Source: Elymus sibiricus (taxonomy: Eukaryota; Streptophyta; Magnoliopsida; Poales; Poaceae). Taken from it: a stretch of DNA of 64,000 nucleotides. The position numbers were made by a program, and so were the translations under genes. Positions 63,994 to 64,000 of this stretch are shown one piece after another. Location: contig CM077671.1 of NCBI GenBank assembly GCA_039707655.1, forward strand, positions 368,612,720 through 368,676,719. Reading direction: 5' to 3'. The notes under the pieces are model-generated. The model was not told the origin of the DNA and did not search any database. It was given only the letters and a program-made list of their open reading frames with translations. Positions within the stretch are counted from its first letter, which is position 1. Each line of letters opens with the position of its first letter.

Positions 63994-64000
63994 TATAAAA
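63994..64000 (+). promoter_or_regulatory. viral TATA box at window end (copy 7)
   Basis: TATAAAA, the last seven bases. The array continues beyond the window. Confidence 0.75.

Larger units (their letters stand above)
58294..64000 (+). other. endogenous RTBV-like virus copy 7 (type A, nearly complete unit)
   Basis: Primer site (58294-58302), ORF1, ORF2, movement/coat polyprotein, ORF4a, ORF4b, promoter and TATA at the window end. TATA-to-TATA distance from copy 6 is 6588 bp, so type A is about 6.6 kb. No protease, RT or RNase H sequence is present between the Cys-rich motif and ORF4a. Confidence 0.9.

Overview
The window is plant nuclear DNA, most likely from a grass and plausibly rice or a close Oryza relative. 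The reasons are the Ty3/gypsy and Ty1/copia LTR retrotransposon families (Tekay-like, Tat/RIRE2-like, BARE/RIRE1-like), a GC-rich gene encoding cathepsin-propeptide (I29) domains, and long arrays resembling rice tungro bacilliform virus (RTBV). The species call is an inference. The only host-type gene I can support is the I29 gene at about 5.97 kb.

Layout. 1-4.86 kb: minus-strand piece of a Tekay-like Ty3/gypsy element (decayed gag-protease, primer-binding site, long LTR). 4.9-7.3 kb: host-like DNA with a 26-nt G run and the double-I29 gene. 7.3-8.6 kb: GC-rich sequence and a minus-strand LTR-like fragment. 8.645-64.0 kb: one rearranged array of endogenous RTBV-like pararetrovirus sequence. 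The array is interrupted at 10,165 by a 22.7-kb BARE/RIRE1-like copia element (10,166-32,879, TSD AAATG). That element is itself interrupted by a 13.8-kb Tat-clade gypsy element (13,274-27,086, TSD GAAAG), which carries an antisense, intron-containing gene.

The viral array holds seven copies or partial copies in mixed orientation, of two genome types with complementary gene content. Type B (TATA-to-TATA period about 5.62 kb) carries ORF1, a polyprotein with Cys-rich motif, aspartic protease, reverse transcriptase and RNase H, and one viroplasmin-like ORF4. It has no movement protein and no coat protein. Type A (period about 6.59 kb) carries ORF1, ORF2, a movement-protein/coat-protein polyprotein with the same Cys-rich motif, and two tandem ORF4-like genes. 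It has no protease, RT or RNase H. Both share leader, promoter, tRNA-Met-like primer site and ORF1. The simplest reading is a two-component pararetrovirus whose components arose by complementary deletions. From memory, RTBV-like sequences are known in rice and a bipartite state has been proposed for some endogenous florendoviruses, so novelty must be checked against those reports.

Copy order: copy 1 (B, +, 8,645-36,856, split by the copia element); copy 2 (A 3' part, -, 36,857-40,758); copy 3 (ORF1 only, +, 40,760-41,305); copies 4 and 5 (tandem B dimer, -, 41,311-52,600); copy 6 (B, +, 52,601-58,293); copy 7 (A, +, 58,294 to window end). Copies 5 and 6 form a head-to-head inverted repeat with 5.6-kb arms and almost no spacer. 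Expression signals resemble RTBV: ORF1 without AUG, about 600 nt free of AUG before ORF2, ORF2 without internal AUG before ORF3, and a leader splice donor paired with an acceptor 2 nt before each ORF4-type AUG. Most copies carry stops, frameshifts or deletions and look like relics, but their near identity indicates limited time since integration or homogenisation.
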